A DNA stretch of 53,371 nucleotides from Hyphomicrobiaceae bacterium (GCA_021324465.1 JAJPJB010000038.1:1-53371), one strand, 5' to 3'; shown: positions 32,291-41,440, numbered from the stretch's first letter. Translations and numbers: made by a program. Notes: a model not told the origin generated them from the letters alone.

Positions 32291-33910
32291 CTAAGCGGCG
32301 GCGGCTTTGGCTGGGTCCTTGGCGCTGTCTTTGGCGCTGTCTTTTCCGCTTTCTTTCGCGGTCTTTGTTGCATCGGCAGTGACCGCGGTCGCCGTCACTT
32401 CGGGTGCGGTTCCCGCATGGTCGAGAATGGCGGTGCGGCGCGCGGCGATTGCGAAGCGCAGCTGGTCCAGCGCGAAGGAAAACGACATCCGCACCGTCTC
32501 ATCGAATTCCTCGCGCTCGCTCTGATGGATGATGGCGATGACGAGATTGTCGGCCTCGATCTGCAGCTGTTCGAGCGTCTCCAGGCTCTGCGCGGCATGC
32601 GCCCGGCGCACCATATCGAGTACCCGCTGCAAAAGCCGAAGCCGCCGCGTGCGTGTGTCGTTGCGCAGATAGCTTGCTACCGCGGCAATGGCCGAGCCGA
32701 ACACCGGGAAGATCAATAAGCCGTAAAATATGTCGTCGCCGTATTTGTCGAAGAACGTCTGTTGGCTGTCAGTCAAATAAGCGAGTGCGCCCGGATGCAC
32801 GACAACGTCGCTGTCTTTGTCGGTCTCGGGCGCGGCAATCTTCACATCGCCCGGCAGCGCCATCGCCAGCGACTGGCGCGCGGTGTAGATCGCCTTCGCC
32901 AGACTGGCGATGACGTTTGAATTGTACGATTTGCGGGCGACGACGTATTCGGCGAAGCTCAAAGTCTTCAGGCTATCATTAGGCGTCGGCGGCGTGCCGC
33001 CGAACGTGCCGGCATCGATGTCGATCGACTCGAAGGCCGGATTGCGCTGGGCGATCCCCTCTGCCTGATCGATCTCGATGAAATTCGGCGCGACGCCATT
33101 GACGGTGGCCGACCCAATGACGCTGGAAATAGCGGGACTGGTGGCGGCGCCGGCGACAAATAACGCATCGACCTGATGGCTCTTGATCGCGTCGGGGACC
33201 TCACGCGGATCGAGATGCGAGATCGTCACTTTGTCGAGCGGGAGGCCGTAATGGGTGAGCACCAGTTCAAGCAGGCCCGTGGTCGCTTCATTGCCGCTGA
33301 CGATACCGACGCGCTTGCCTAACAGGTCTGCGGCCTTCCCAAACGTGCTGTCGCTTGTGTCGCTGTCGTCACTGGCATCGTCGCTCTTGACGGCCTTGGC
33401 GCCTTTGCCGCTCTTGGCAGTCTTGGCGCCCGCCTTTGCGCCTTTGCTGGCCTTGGCGCTCGCCTTCTTGGCCGGCTTACCGCCCGCGCTCTCTTCTCCT
33501 TTGGGTGCAGCCGCACCGCCTGCCGCGGGCACGATCAGCGCCATCACGTTTTTCCGGAGAATGGCGACCACCGGCCAATCAAGCGCATCATCGAGATTGC
33601 TGGGCAGAACCGCAAGATCGGCCTCGCCCTTGCTCATGGCCTCGGCGGTGGCTTGCGGGCTCGGCGTGGGAACGAGCTGCAAATGCAAATTGCGGTGATC
33701 GGCCGCAAGCTGTTCGGACAGCGCTTGCACGAATCTGGCATCGATCGGCCCGGCGGCGATTCGCATGTGGTCTGCGGCAATCGTGAAATGGATGGCGGCC
33801 CAGACACCGGCACCAAGCAGCATCGTGCCAAGTATAGTCACCAACCAGGTGTGGCGCAGAAACATGCGCACCCGGCTGCGCACGATGCTTTCAAGCGACT
33901 CGTAGATCAT
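32291..33910 (-). CDS. Membrane-anchored TAXI-type solute-binding protein with Lys-rich insertion
   Basis: A 539-residue protein. An N-terminal membrane helix (about residues 21-43) is followed by a TAXI/TRAP solute-receptor domain, recognised by RIAAGPIDARF, LPSNLDDAL, LGKRVGIVSGNEATTGLLEL and a later VHPGALAYL. Residues about 129-188 form an insertion with a Lys/Ala-rich part like histone H1 tails and then an Asp/Ser run. A second hydrophobic segment near residue 430 precedes a helical, probably cytoplasmic C-terminal part ending in KDSAKDSAKD repeats. No TRAP permease is adjacent, so it may sense rather than transport. The start at 33910 is preferred over upstream codons. Confidence 0.75.
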   Translation of the reverse strand: MIYESLESIVRSRVRMFLRHTWLVTILGTMLLGAGVWAAIHFTIAADHMRIAAGPIDARFVQALSEQLAADHRNLHLQLVPTPSPQATAEAMSKGEADLAVLPSNLDDALDWPVVAILRKNVMALIVPAAGGAAAPKGEESAGGKPAKKASAKASKGAKAGAKTAKSGKGAKAVKSDDASDDSDTSDSTFGKAADLLGKRVGIVSGNEATTGLLELVLTHYGLPLDKVTISHLDPREVPDAIKSHQVDALFVAGAATSPAISSVIGSATVNGVAPNFIEIDQAEGIAQRNPAFESIDIDAGTFGGTPPTPNDSLKTLSFAEYVVARKSYNSNVIASLAKAIYTARQSLAMALPGDVKIAAPETDKDSDVVVHPGALAYLTDSQQTFFDKYGDDIFYGLLIFPVFGSAIAAVASYLRNDTRTRRLRLLQRVLDMVRRAHAAQSLETLEQLQIEADNLVIAIIHQSEREEFDETVRMSFSFALDQLRFAIAARRTAILDHAGTAPEVTATAVTADATKTAKESGKDSAKDSAKDPAKAAAA

Positions 33911-34219
33911 CGTCTTGCCTGATCCGCGCTCACTCGCCCCTCCGGCCGCGCCGGAGCGGCGCAATAGCAAATACCTCATGGCCAGGGGGGACGGCATGGT
34001 TAATCCTACCACGCCTGCGAGCTCCTGGCGCTACGGTGCTGCCATGTGGACCGGGCTCGAATCGCGGCATTGGTTAATCGTCAGATCCAACAACAACGGT
34101 GATCGCAGCTCATGGCCGACTTTGGCGCCAGGGTCGTTCGCGCCGGGGCTCTGTGGAACCCTGGCCTGGGGCCATTCGAGCGGCCAATTGGCGATCGCGG
34201 CAGCAAGTTCAAGCCCGTA
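33911..34219. other. Intergenic stretch with hairpin near the TAXI gene
   Basis: No gene is recognised. CTCCGGC (33940-33946) and GCCGGAG (33950-33956) form a perfect 7-bp stem with a 3-base loop, 30 bp before the start of the TAXI-type gene and inside its leader or promoter. Two GGTTAATC copies lie near 34001 and 34073. Confidence 0.4.
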
Positions 34220-35335
34220 TCAAGCGCCGGCCGGGCGGCTCCATGGGCCGAAGCGAAAGCCGGCCGGCATCGCACGATGCAGCATCAGCATCTCGCCGAC
34301 TGTTTCCGACGTCACAAGGCCGATCAGCCGATCCGACGCATCAACAATGCCCACGACCGGTGCCGGCTTTTCCTGGAGCAGCCGGAACGCCTCGTCGAGG
34401 CAGTGGCGATGGCCCAAGATCGGAATTTGCGCGGTCATGGCGTCGCCGACCTTGGCATCCGGCCCGTGCTCCTTGAGCGCGCGAATGAGGTTGTTGCGGA
34501 CCAGTACACCGAGCGGGCGGCCGCGACCGTCAACCACGGGGAACTCGCCCTGGCTGGTTCGCAGCAGGGTCTCGACCGCGATATCGATATGCTCCTCGGG
34601 AGTCAGGGTCGCAAATTGCGTCATCATGGCTGCAGTGACCGGCACGCCATGTGACATGGCGCGGATTGCAACCAGATGCGCTTCCGAGGCGGCCGCGAGA
34701 TAGACGAAAATCGCGATAAACAAAAGCAGCGGATTGCCGAACAAGCCAATAAAGCCGAGCAGGAAGGCGACGCCTTGCCCGATCGCGGCCGCCATTTCAG
34801 TGGCCCGCACATAACCGAAGCGGGCCGCAAGCAGCGCGCGCAGCACGCGTCCGCCGTCCATCGGGAAGGCGGGAATGAGATTGAACAATGCGAGGAACAC
34901 ATTCACCTCGGCGAGACGATCGACGAGACTGCCCTTTGTGCTCTGGATCGCGACCAAATGGCTTGGCGTCAGATCGGCGCCGAAGAGAACCAGCAGTCCG
35001 GCAATGGCGACGTTGACGAGCGGGCCGGCGATGGCGATCAAGAATTCCTCGCTCGGCCGTTCCGGAATGCGCTCGAGCCGCGCGACACCGCCGATCGGCA
35101 GCAGGATGACGTCTGGCGTCGTCACGCCGAAGGCACGCGCAGTAAAGATGTGGCCGAATTCGTGCAGCAGCACGCACAGGAACAGGAGCATCATGAACAA
35201 GAGCCCGCTCCAGGCCGCCTGTGGCCCGCCGGAAAGGTAGCTGACGCCGAAGATCCAGGCGAGAAACAGAAGGAATGTCACGTGGATGCGGACCGCGGTG
35301 CCGGCGATCGAGCCGATCGTCAATGACCAACCCAT
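34220..35335 (-). CDS. Site-2 protease family (M50) membrane metalloprotease with CBS domains
   Basis: A 371-residue intramembrane zinc protease. The zinc site is HEFGH (His58-His62), and the third ligand is Asp158 in NLIPAFPMDGG. Five or six hydrophobic segments surround these motifs. Residues about 240-365 form a pair of CBS domains, which usually bind adenine nucleotides and regulate activity. This SpoIVFB-like type with CBS domains is widespread; substrates are normally membrane-bound regulators, and none is identified here. The ATG at 35335 gives the standard MGWSLTIG start. Confidence 0.92.
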   Translation of the reverse strand: MGWSLTIGSIAGTAVRIHVTFLLFLAWIFGVSYLSGGPQAAWSGLLFMMLLFLCVLLHEFGHIFTARAFGVTTPDVILLPIGGVARLERIPERPSEEFLIAIAGPLVNVAIAGLLVLFGADLTPSHLVAIQSTKGSLVDRLAEVNVFLALFNLIPAFPMDGGRVLRALLAARFGYVRATEMAAAIGQGVAFLLGFIGLFGNPLLLFIAIFVYLAAASEAHLVAIRAMSHGVPVTAAMMTQFATLTPEEHIDIAVETLLRTSQGEFPVVDGRGRPLGVLVRNNLIRALKEHGPDAKVGDAMTAQIPILGHRHCLDEAFRLLQEKPAPVVGIVDASDRLIGLVTSETVGEMLMLHRAMPAGFRFGPWSRPAGA

Positions 35336-35461
35336 AACTACCTCCCGGGCCCGAGGAACGTCGCCCCCTTTGGGCCGTGTTTGCTGCCTAAGTCGCCGGT
35401 TAAGTATGGTTTCGAGCCGACCTTTGCGAGAGTGACTCGATCGAACGAGGTGCCCGCACAC

Positions 35462-35637
35462 CAAGCATTCTGCTTCATGGCCCGCGCGGCGCTGATCGCG
35501 GAAAAAAAACGGATCACCGCCCCGAATGGTTCAACGTCCACAAGACCGTGCAGGTCGCGCCGTCGACGCCCGAGGCGGGCGGTCTTGCGGTGCTTGACCT
35601 CAGGCTCGCCGAAGCGATGGATAAGCTTGCTTCTTAA
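35462..35637 (+). pseudogene. Remnant of pterin-4a-carbinolamine dehydratase
   Basis: Two frames together read as the C-terminal half of a pterin-4a-carbinolamine dehydratase (PhhB/DCoH type): QAFCFMARAALIAEK, then after a shift DHRPEWFNVHKTV and EAGGLAVLDLRLAEAMD, ending at TAA 35635-35637. The break lies at a run of eight A (35502-35509); nine A would restore the frame. The first forty or so residues of the family are not seen in any frame, so the gene is both truncated and frameshifted. The enzyme recycles the pterin cofactor of phenylalanine hydroxylase; no such hydroxylase is present here. Confidence 0.75.
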
Positions 35638-35775
35638 CGGCGCCAACCGGTCGATTCAAAGCCCGCGCCCATCAGGAGCGCGCGTCCGGCTGCTTCCGGA
35701 CAGCGCCTTGCGGCCGCGCTCATTCGGGTCCATCTTTGATGCGTGGTCGCTCGGATGCCGGAGCAGGAGGGGCCG

Positions 35776-36192
35776 ATGTGGTTTCGTCAAACAGCCTCAG
35801 ACAGCTGGCAGAGTTTCAGTTGGGACGGCTTCCCCTGGCAGGATTTGGCCGCGCGGTCGCGGCGCTTCGCCGCCGAGGAAGCCGATCTGCGGCGCAAGAT
35901 CTGGAGCAAGATCAGGCGCGAAGCGGCGAGCATGCCTTTCATTGAAGACGCGCTCACCGCGCATTATTGCGCCTTCGATCGCAGAACACCGCTTTACGTG
36001 AAGCTCGCGCTCGTCGGCGCCGTCGTCTATTTCATTCTGCCGGACGATCTGATTCCGGATTCGGTTCCCGTGCTCGGCTATGCCGACGATGCCGCGGTGC
36101 TTGCCGGCGCCATGAAACTGTTTGCTTCGCATATCAAGCCGGAGCATCGTGAAGCCGCCAAACGCACGCTAGAGCGGATGCGTCAAGCTTAA
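35776..36192 (+). CDS. YkvA-family (DUF1232) membrane protein
   Basis: A 138-residue protein of the YkvA/DUF1232 family. The conserved core PLYVKLALVGAVVYFILPDDLIPDSVPVLGYADD (in two parts around positions 78-112) includes a hydrophobic helix and the PxDLIPD motif. Function is unknown. The ATG at 35776 follows AGGAGGGG, a strong ribosome site. It converges with the oxidoreductase gene 19 bp downstream. Confidence 0.88.
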   Translation: MWFRQTASDSWQSFSWDGFPWQDLAARSRRFAAEEADLRRKIWSKIRREAASMPFIEDALTAHYCAFDRRTPLYVKLALVGAVVYFILPDDLIPDSVPVLGYADDAAVLAGAMKLFASHIKPEHREAAKRTLERMRQA

Positions 36193-36211
36193 AATAAAAT
36201 GATTCACGCCC

Positions 36212-37186
36212 TCACGGCCGTAGCACGATCTTGCCCATCACTTTACGATCGGCGATGGCATGCAGAGCAGCGGCGATCTGCGTCAGTGGATAGACCGCGT
36301 GCACATGGGCGCTGAGCTTACCCTGGGCGCACCAACGGACGATGTCGGTCATCAGATCGCGCTGCGCGTCCGGCTCGCGCCGCGCCCAGGCGCCCCAGGC
36401 CACGCCGCGAATGTCGCAGTTCTTGAGCAGCACCAGATTGAGCGGCAGTCTTGGAATTTCGCCGGCGGCGAATCCGATCACCAGATAGCGGCCATCCCAT
36501 GCCATCGAACGCACCGCAGCCTCCGTATAAGGCCCGCCCACGGGATCGTAGACCACGTCGATGCCGCGCTCGCCGCCGAGACGCCTGAGCGCGCCGCGTA
36601 AATCCTCAGTCGCGTAATTGACGGTATCAGTCGCGCCGTGCGCGCGCGCGAATCGCAGCTTCTCATCAGACGAGGCGCAGGCGATGACACGGGCGCCCAT
36701 CACCCTGCCGATCTCGACCGTGGCAAGACCGGTGCCGCCGGAGGCGCCGAGCACGACCAGTATCTCGCCGGGCCTTAGTGCGGCGCGCAGGCGCAGCGCG
36801 TAAAGAGTGGTGCCGTAAGTGACGGTGAGGCCCGCGGCCCGATCAAAATCAAGCTCATCCGGCACCTTCACGAGCTGCCGTGCCGGCACGGCGACCGCCT
36901 CGCGGGCCGCGCCCCAACCGATACTGCCCATCACGCGATCGCCGGGGGCGATCTCGCTCACCCCCGGGCCGATACTTTCGACGACGCCGGAGAACTCAGC
37001 TGCGGGCGAGAATGGAAATGGCGGCTTGTGTTGATATTTGCCGGCGATGATCAATGTATCGAAGAAATTGAGCGCGGCCGCCTTGATACGCACCACCGCC
37101 TCGCCGGGTCCGGCCTGCGGTTCGGCGATGTCTGCGAGTTCAAGTTGTTCGGGCGAGCAGAAGCGACGGCAGAGAATGGCTTTCAT
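36212..37186 (-). CDS. Zinc-independent quinone oxidoreductase (MDR superfamily)
   Basis: A 324-residue NADPH:quinone reductase of the Qor type in the medium-chain dehydrogenase superfamily. The NADPH-binding loop is VLGASGGTGLATVEIGR (near residue 145) and there are no zinc-ligand Cys clusters. The substrate side starts LNFFDTLIIAGKYQ. It is 12 bp downstream of the ECF sigma gene on the same strand, so the two may be co-transcribed, which would link it to a stress response. Confidence 0.9.
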   Translation of the reverse strand: MKAILCRRFCSPEQLELADIAEPQAGPGEAVVRIKAAALNFFDTLIIAGKYQHKPPFPFSPAAEFSGVVESIGPGVSEIAPGDRVMGSIGWGAAREAVAVPARQLVKVPDELDFDRAAGLTVTYGTTLYALRLRAALRPGEILVVLGASGGTGLATVEIGRVMGARVIACASSDEKLRFARAHGATDTVNYATEDLRGALRRLGGERGIDVVYDPVGGPYTEAAVRSMAWDGRYLVIGFAAGEIPRLPLNLVLLKNCDIRGVAWGAWARREPDAQRDLMTDIVRWCAQGKLSAHVHAVYPLTQIAAALHAIADRKVMGKIVLRP

Positions 37187-37198
37187 GCCGAAGTCATA

Positions 37199-37816
37199 TC
37201 AGGGTTCGGTCACGCCCGCATCAAGCAGGCAGCGGCGCAGCCGCGCAAAGGCAAGCCGCAGGCGCGACTTCACCGTGCCGAGCGGGAGCTCTAGACGCGC
37301 GGCGATCGCCGCATGAGACAAGCCGTTATAGAAAGCGAGCTTGATCAGCGCCAATTGCTCTCGCGGCAGCGTGCGCAGCGCTTCGCGCAAACACTCGGTC
37401 CGCTCGGCCGTGTCGATACAGTCATCGCAGGCGCGGCTTGGGTCGGGAATGTCGAAGAACGTCTCGATATCGCAAGTCGCTTCCCGGCTCCTTCGCTTGA
37501 TGTCGATGCGTCGATTGCGAGCAATGTGGAAAACCCAGGTACCGGCGGTCGCTTTCGCGGGATCGAACAGATGCGCCTTGCGCCAGATCGTCTCCATCAC
37601 ATCCTGCGTCGCATCGGCGGCGGTGAAAGCGTTGAGCCCGAGCCTGACCATTTGGGCGTGCACGCGCGGGCCGAAATGATCGAACAGGATGGCAAAGGCT
37701 CCGCCATCGTGATCGTTGCCGACGGCGGTGAGAAGCTCATCGAAATTGTCGGCAGGAATTGCGGAGCGTCGATGCGGCGTCCGCCGCGCATCATACGGCC
37801 AATCCGTCAGGCTCAC
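37199..37816 (-). CDS. ECF-family RNA polymerase sigma factor
   Basis: A 205-residue extracytoplasmic-function sigma factor. Region 2 includes ADATQDVMETIWRKAHLFDP and TWVFHIARNRRIDIKRR; region 4 has LPREQLALIKLAFYNGLSHAAIAARLELPLGTVKSRL with the helix-turn-helix. A linker with several Cys (ACDDCIDTAERTEC) lies between. No anti-sigma gene follows; the next gene is a quinone oxidoreductase. Confidence 0.92.
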   Translation of the reverse strand: MSLTDWPYDARRTPHRRSAIPADNFDELLTAVGNDHDGGAFAILFDHFGPRVHAQMVRLGLNAFTAADATQDVMETIWRKAHLFDPAKATAGTWVFHIARNRRIDIKRRSREATCDIETFFDIPDPSRACDDCIDTAERTECLREALRTLPREQLALIKLAFYNGLSHAAIAARLELPLGTVKSRLRLAFARLRRCLLDAGVTEP

Positions 37817-38039
37817 GGCACGTCACCCCCGATTCTCTCATCCGCACACGGCTCGTCTGGACCTGAAATCTCGGCTGCCGCGGCCTGTCACTGGGTGCAA
37901 GCAGTATTCAAGGGCGGCGCGTGACCCGCTGTGTCCCCCGTCACACATTTGGCGGTGCAGCGAATCGCCGCACCTGCCCCAGCCGTCGACAAGCCCGAAC
38001 CGCGCGAAACAGTCGTGTTTTCGGCCGTTTTTCGGCTCA

Positions 38040-38069
38040 TTGGATTAAGTGTGACAGGTTTGCTATCAA
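38040..38069 (+). promoter_or_regulatory. Promoter candidate for the IalB-family gene
   Basis: TTGGAT (38040-38045) and TATCAA (38064-38069) are 18 bases apart, 33 bp before the start at 38102. The region between the divergent sigma gene and this gene may also hold the sigma factor's own promoter, which was not identified. Confidence 0.35.
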
Positions 38070-38101
38070 TCGATCGGGGGTTAGTTTCCGCGCGAGGGCT
38101 G

Positions 38102-38767
38102 ATGCGCAACCGTCGACAGTGGCCGCTTTTGCTTTCGCTGCCGCTGGCTTTCCTCTTGGCAGCACTCTGCGCCGCTTCCGCTGTGGCTCAGCAACAGCCC
38201 TCGGCAGGCACGCCGCCCGCTCCGGCAAAGCCCAGGCCTGCCCCTGCCCCAAAACCGGCGGCTCCCGCGGCCGGTGCGCCGGCGGTAAAGCCAGCAGTTC
38301 CCCCCGGCGTCGCCAGCGGCGCGCAACCGAGATTGCTCGGACAATATGCGGACTGGGGCGCCTACACGGCCTCGCCCGGCGGCAAGAAAATCTGCTTCGC
38401 AATTGCCAAGCCGCAAACCTCGGAGACCAATCCGCCGGGCCGGCCGCGCAATCCGGCCTATATGTTTATTTCCACCAGGCCCGCGGAGAAGGTGACCAAT
38501 GAGGTATCGATCATCATCGGTTATCCTTTCAAGCCCGCCTCTGAAGCCACTGCGGCCGTGGGCTCGAGCACATTCGCGCTCTACACCCAGCAGGACGGCG
38601 CCTGGATTAAGAACGCCGCCGAAGAGGCCAACATGGTGAATGCCTTGCGGTCGGGGCAGACCGCAGTCGTGAAGGGCGTTTCCGCCCGAGGCACGCAATC
38701 GACCGACACGTTCAATCTGCGCGGTCTCGCGCAGGCTCTGGACCGGACCGGTCAGGAATGCAAATAG
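38102..38767 (+). CDS. Invasion-associated locus B (IalB)-family periplasmic protein
   Basis: A 221-residue exported protein of the IalB family. A signal peptide (MRNRRQWPLLLSLPLAFLLA start) ends near SAVAQQ, followed by a linker rich in Pro and Ala (about residues 29-70). The IalB domain begins with LGQYADWGAYT and keeps KICFA and the C-terminal Cys (QECK), which form the family disulphide. Despite its name the family is widespread in free-living Hyphomicrobiales, where its role is unclear. The ATG at 38102 follows GAGGGCTG; upstream in-frame codons would mask the signal peptide. A hairpin follows the stop. Confidence 0.87.
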   Translation: MRNRRQWPLLLSLPLAFLLAALCAASAVAQQQPSAGTPPAPAKPRPAPAPKPAAPAAGAPAVKPAVPPGVASGAQPRLLGQYADWGAYTASPGGKKICFAIAKPQTSETNPPGRPRNPAYMFISTRPAEKVTNEVSIIIGYPFKPASEATAAVGSSTFALYTQQDGAWIKNAAEEANMVNALRSGQTAVVKGVSARGTQSTDTFNLRGLAQALDRTGQECK

Positions 38768-38773
38768 ACGCGG

Positions 38774-38820
38774 GCTGGATGCGCCGACCGGCCGTTGTCG
38801 GCTGAGCGCCGGGATCCAGC
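38774..38820 (+). terminator. Hairpin after the IalB-family gene
   Basis: GCTGGAT (38774-38780) pairs with ATCCAGC (38814-38820) and the inner part contains GCCGAC/GTCGGC, giving an extended stem after the stop codon and before rlmN. Confidence 0.55.
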
Positions 38821-38893
38821 TGTCGAAAGCGTGCCGGGCACACCATATTTATGCGGCGGGACTAGCGGCCGGGCTGCGGTTGTTGGACTAGCA

Positions 38894-40123
38894 ATGACGA
38901 CTTCGCTGACTGCCATCAAAACGCAACGCCCGACCGGCTTTGTCGAAAAGCGGCCGCTCGAACGCTATGCGGCGCCGGCTAAGCCCTCGTTGGTCGGCTT
39001 ATCGCGTGAAGCCTTGTCGGCCTCGCTGGCGCGTGTCGGTGTGCCGGAGCGGCAGCGCCGGATGCGCGTCCAGCAAATCTGGCATTGGCTCTATCTGCGC
39101 GGCGCACAGAATTTCGATGAAATGACGACGCTGTCGAAAGATCTGCGCGCCGAGTTGGCCCGGCACTTCACGCTTGATCGGCCCGCAGTCGCGGCCGAGC
39201 AAATTTCGATCGACGGCACGCGCAAATGGCTGTTGCGGCTTCCAGGCGAACACGGCGATGCGCCGCACGAGGTCGAATGCGTTTACATTCCCGAGACGGA
39301 TCGCGGGACTTTGTGCATTTCGAGCCAGGTCGGATGCACGCTCAACTGCAGTTTTTGCCACACCGGCACCCAGCGTCTCGTGCGCAATCTGACCGCAGCC
39401 GAGATCGCCAGTCAGGTCGTGCTGGCGCGTGATCGCCTCAATGACTGGCAACGTGTCGCCGCACCGGCGGGAAGTGAGCCGGAAAAGCGCCTGGTATCAA
39501 ATATCGTGATGATGGGGATGGGCGAGCCGCTCTATAATTTCGAGGCGGTGCGCGACGGGCTTGCCGTGGTCGCCGACGGTGACGGCTTGAGCATCTCCAA
39601 GCGCCGGATCACGCTGTCGACGTCCGGCGTCGTGCCCAATATCGCACGCGCCGGCGCCGAGATCGGCTCCATGCTGGCGGTATCGCTGCATGCGGTGACC
39701 GACGAATTGCGCGACGAATTGGTGCCGCTCAACCGCAAATATCCGATCCGCGAATTGCTCGAGGCCTGCCGCAACTATCCCGGCCTCTCGAACGCGCGAC
39801 GCATCACCTTCGAATACGTGATGCTCAAGGGCGTCAACGATTCGCTGGCCGATGCCAAGGCGCTGGTGCGGCTCCTCAAAGGCATTCCCGCCAAGATCAA
39901 TCTGATCCCATTCAATCCCTGGCCGGGCACCAAATACGAATGCTCCGACTGGGAGCAGATCGAAAAATTCTCCGAGGTCGTCTTCGATGCCGGTTATGCC
40001 TCGCCGGTGCGCACGCCGCGCGGCCGCGATATTCTCGCCGCGTGCGGCCAGCTCAAGAGCGCGACTGAAAAGCTTTCCGCACGCGAGCGTCTCGCGTTGC
40101 GTGCCATGGCCGTCACAGATTGA
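38894..40123 (+). CDS. rlmN: 23S rRNA/tRNA adenine-C2 methyltransferase RlmN
   Basis: A 409-residue radical-SAM enzyme that methylates C2 of A2503 in 23S rRNA and of A37 in some tRNAs. The iron-sulphur cluster motif CxxxCxxC is Cys148, Cys152 and Cys155 (CTLNCSFC). The catalytic C-terminal Cys is in [18 protein letters not shown] and [10 protein letters not shown] are further RlmN signatures. The ATG at 38894 is taken from the family N terminus. The gene order with IalB upstream matches related Hyphomicrobiales genomes from memory. Confidence 0.95.
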   Translation: MTTSLTAIKTQRPTGFVEKRPLERYAAPAKPSLVGLSREALSASLARVGVPERQRRMRVQQIWHWLYLRGAQNFDEMTTLSKDLRAELARHFTLDRPAVAAEQISIDGTRKWLLRLPGEHGDAPHEVECVYIPETDRGTLCISSQVGCTLNCSFCHTGTQRLVRNLTAAEIASQVVLARDRLNDWQRVAAPAGSEPEKRLVSNIVMMGMGEPLYNFEAVRDGLAVVADGDGLSISKRRITLSTSGVVPNIARAGAEIGSMLAVSLHAVTDELRDELVPLNRKYPIRELLEACRNYPGLSNARRITFEYVMLKGVNDSLADAKALVRLLKGIPAKINLIPFNPWPGTKYECSDWEQIEKFSEVVFDAGYASPVRTPRGRDILAACGQLKSATEKLSARERLALRAMAVTD

Positions 40124-40149
40124 CGGCGACCGGATGATCGACGCAGGCG

Positions 40150-40614
40150 ATGACCGCGGCCATGATTGCCCTTTTCCGGCTTACCATGATGTTCGTCGGC
40201 TATGTTTGGGCCTGCGTCGCCGCGTCGCTGGTGCTGACGCTCGGGACGCTCACACCGCATTGGGGCGATCTCGGCGCGCTCGCCAATGCGCTTGGCGCGC
40301 CGGCGGCAGACGTGCCGGCGGCGGCCCTATGGTCGGTGGTCGGCATCGGCGCATTCATCATCTTTGCCGTCGGCTTCATTCCGATGCTTCTGGTGATCAC
40401 TCTGGTTGAGGGCTTTGCGCTGCGCTCCGTCGCGATCTATGGCGTGATCGGCGCGGTGCTTGCGCTCGCCGCTGCCTACGGGCTTGATTTCGGCGGCTAT
40501 ACCGCGCCCGATATCGATCTGATGCACGAGCGCGAGGTGTTTGCCGCGGCGGGCATCGCCGGCGGACTGGTTTATTGGCTGTTCGCCGGCCGCCGCGCCG
40601 GCGTCTGGAAGTGA
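40150..40614 (+). CDS. Hypothetical membrane protein (four helices)
   Basis: A 154-residue protein with about four predicted membrane helices and little else that is recognisable. It begins 26 bp after rlmN and ends four bases before the PAP2 phosphatase gene, so it likely belongs to the same operon. Short conserved-looking spots are GGYTAPDIDLMHEREVF between helices 3 and 4. No known family was identified with confidence. Confidence 0.75.
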   Translation: MTAAMIALFRLTMMFVGYVWACVAASLVLTLGTLTPHWGDLGALANALGAPAADVPAAALWSVVGIGAFIIFAVGFIPMLLVITLVEGFALRSVAIYGVIGAVLALAAAYGLDFGGYTAPDIDLMHEREVFAAAGIAGGLVYWLFAGRRAGVWK

Positions 40615-40618
40615 TCGG

Positions 40619-41422
40619 ATGAACCGCAAGGGGCTCGCGATCGCGCTCACTATCGCCGTGGTCGTCGCCATCCTTTGCGCGGTCGATCCGCAGCTCGATC
40701 TCGACCTCGCGCGCATCGGCTACGATCCGCAGCGAAATCTGTTCGGCATCAATGCGCAGCCGTGGGTCCAGCATGTGCGCGAGGCAGCGCGGCTGCTCAT
40801 CACGCTCCTGGTGCTGCCGGCTTTTCTTTCGGTGATCGGCAAGCTGATCTGGCCCCATCGCCGCATGCTGATCGAAGGGCGGGCCGCCCTTTTTCTGATC
40901 GTCACGCTGGCGCTCGGGCCCGGCATCATTACCAATCTGGTGCTCAAGGATCATTGGGGCCGCGCGCGCCCGATCGACGTGCAGCAATTCGGCGGCACCG
41001 ACCGCTTCACGCCGTGGTGGGACCCGCGCGGGCAGTGTCCGAACAATTGCTCCTTCGTCGCCGGCGAGCCGTCCGGGGCGTTCTGGACCTTGGCGCCGGC
41101 GGCACTGGCACCCTTTGAAATGCAGCCGCTTGCCTATGCGGCAGCGCTTCTGTTCGGCACCGCGATCGGTGTCCTGCGCATTGGTGCCGGGGGACACTTT
41201 TTCAGCGACGTGGTGTTCGCCGGCGTGTTCGTCTATCTGGAAATATGGGCCGTCCACGGCCTGATCTATCGCTGGCGCAATACGCCATTCACCGAGGCGG
41301 CGGTCGAATCGCTCTTGGCGCGCGCCGGCGCGGCGATCCGTGGCGGCTGTACCGCGCTCGTGGCCCGCGCCCGCCACATGATCGCGTCGGCGCGCTCACC
41401 CGGCTCGGGCGGCTCGGCTTGA
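40619..41422 (+). CDS. PAP2-family membrane phosphatase
   Basis: A 267-residue phosphatase of the PAP2/lipid phosphatase superfamily with about six helices. Motif C1 is KDHWGRARP and C3 is GAGGHFFSDV. In motif C2, usually PSGH, the His is replaced (GEPSGAF), which may affect the acid catalyst. Likely targets are lipid phosphates or undecaprenyl pyrophosphate; which one cannot be told. It follows a small membrane protein gene by four bases. Confidence 0.85.
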   Translation: MNRKGLAIALTIAVVVAILCAVDPQLDLDLARIGYDPQRNLFGINAQPWVQHVREAARLLITLLVLPAFLSVIGKLIWPHRRMLIEGRAALFLIVTLALGPGIITNLVLKDHWGRARPIDVQQFGGTDRFTPWWDPRGQCPNNCSFVAGEPSGAFWTLAPAALAPFEMQPLAYAAALLFGTAIGVLRIGAGGHFFSDVVFAGVFVYLEIWAVHGLIYRWRNTPFTEAAVESLLARAGAAIRGGCTALVARARHMIASARSPGSGGSA

Positions 41423-41440
41423 GCCGCGGCGGCTTGCGTC

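Noticed and set aside
33347-33526. Separate histone-like gene
   Set aside because: The Lys/Ala-rich stretch is in frame within the TAXI-type protein and has no own start; it is an insertion, not a nucleoid protein gene.
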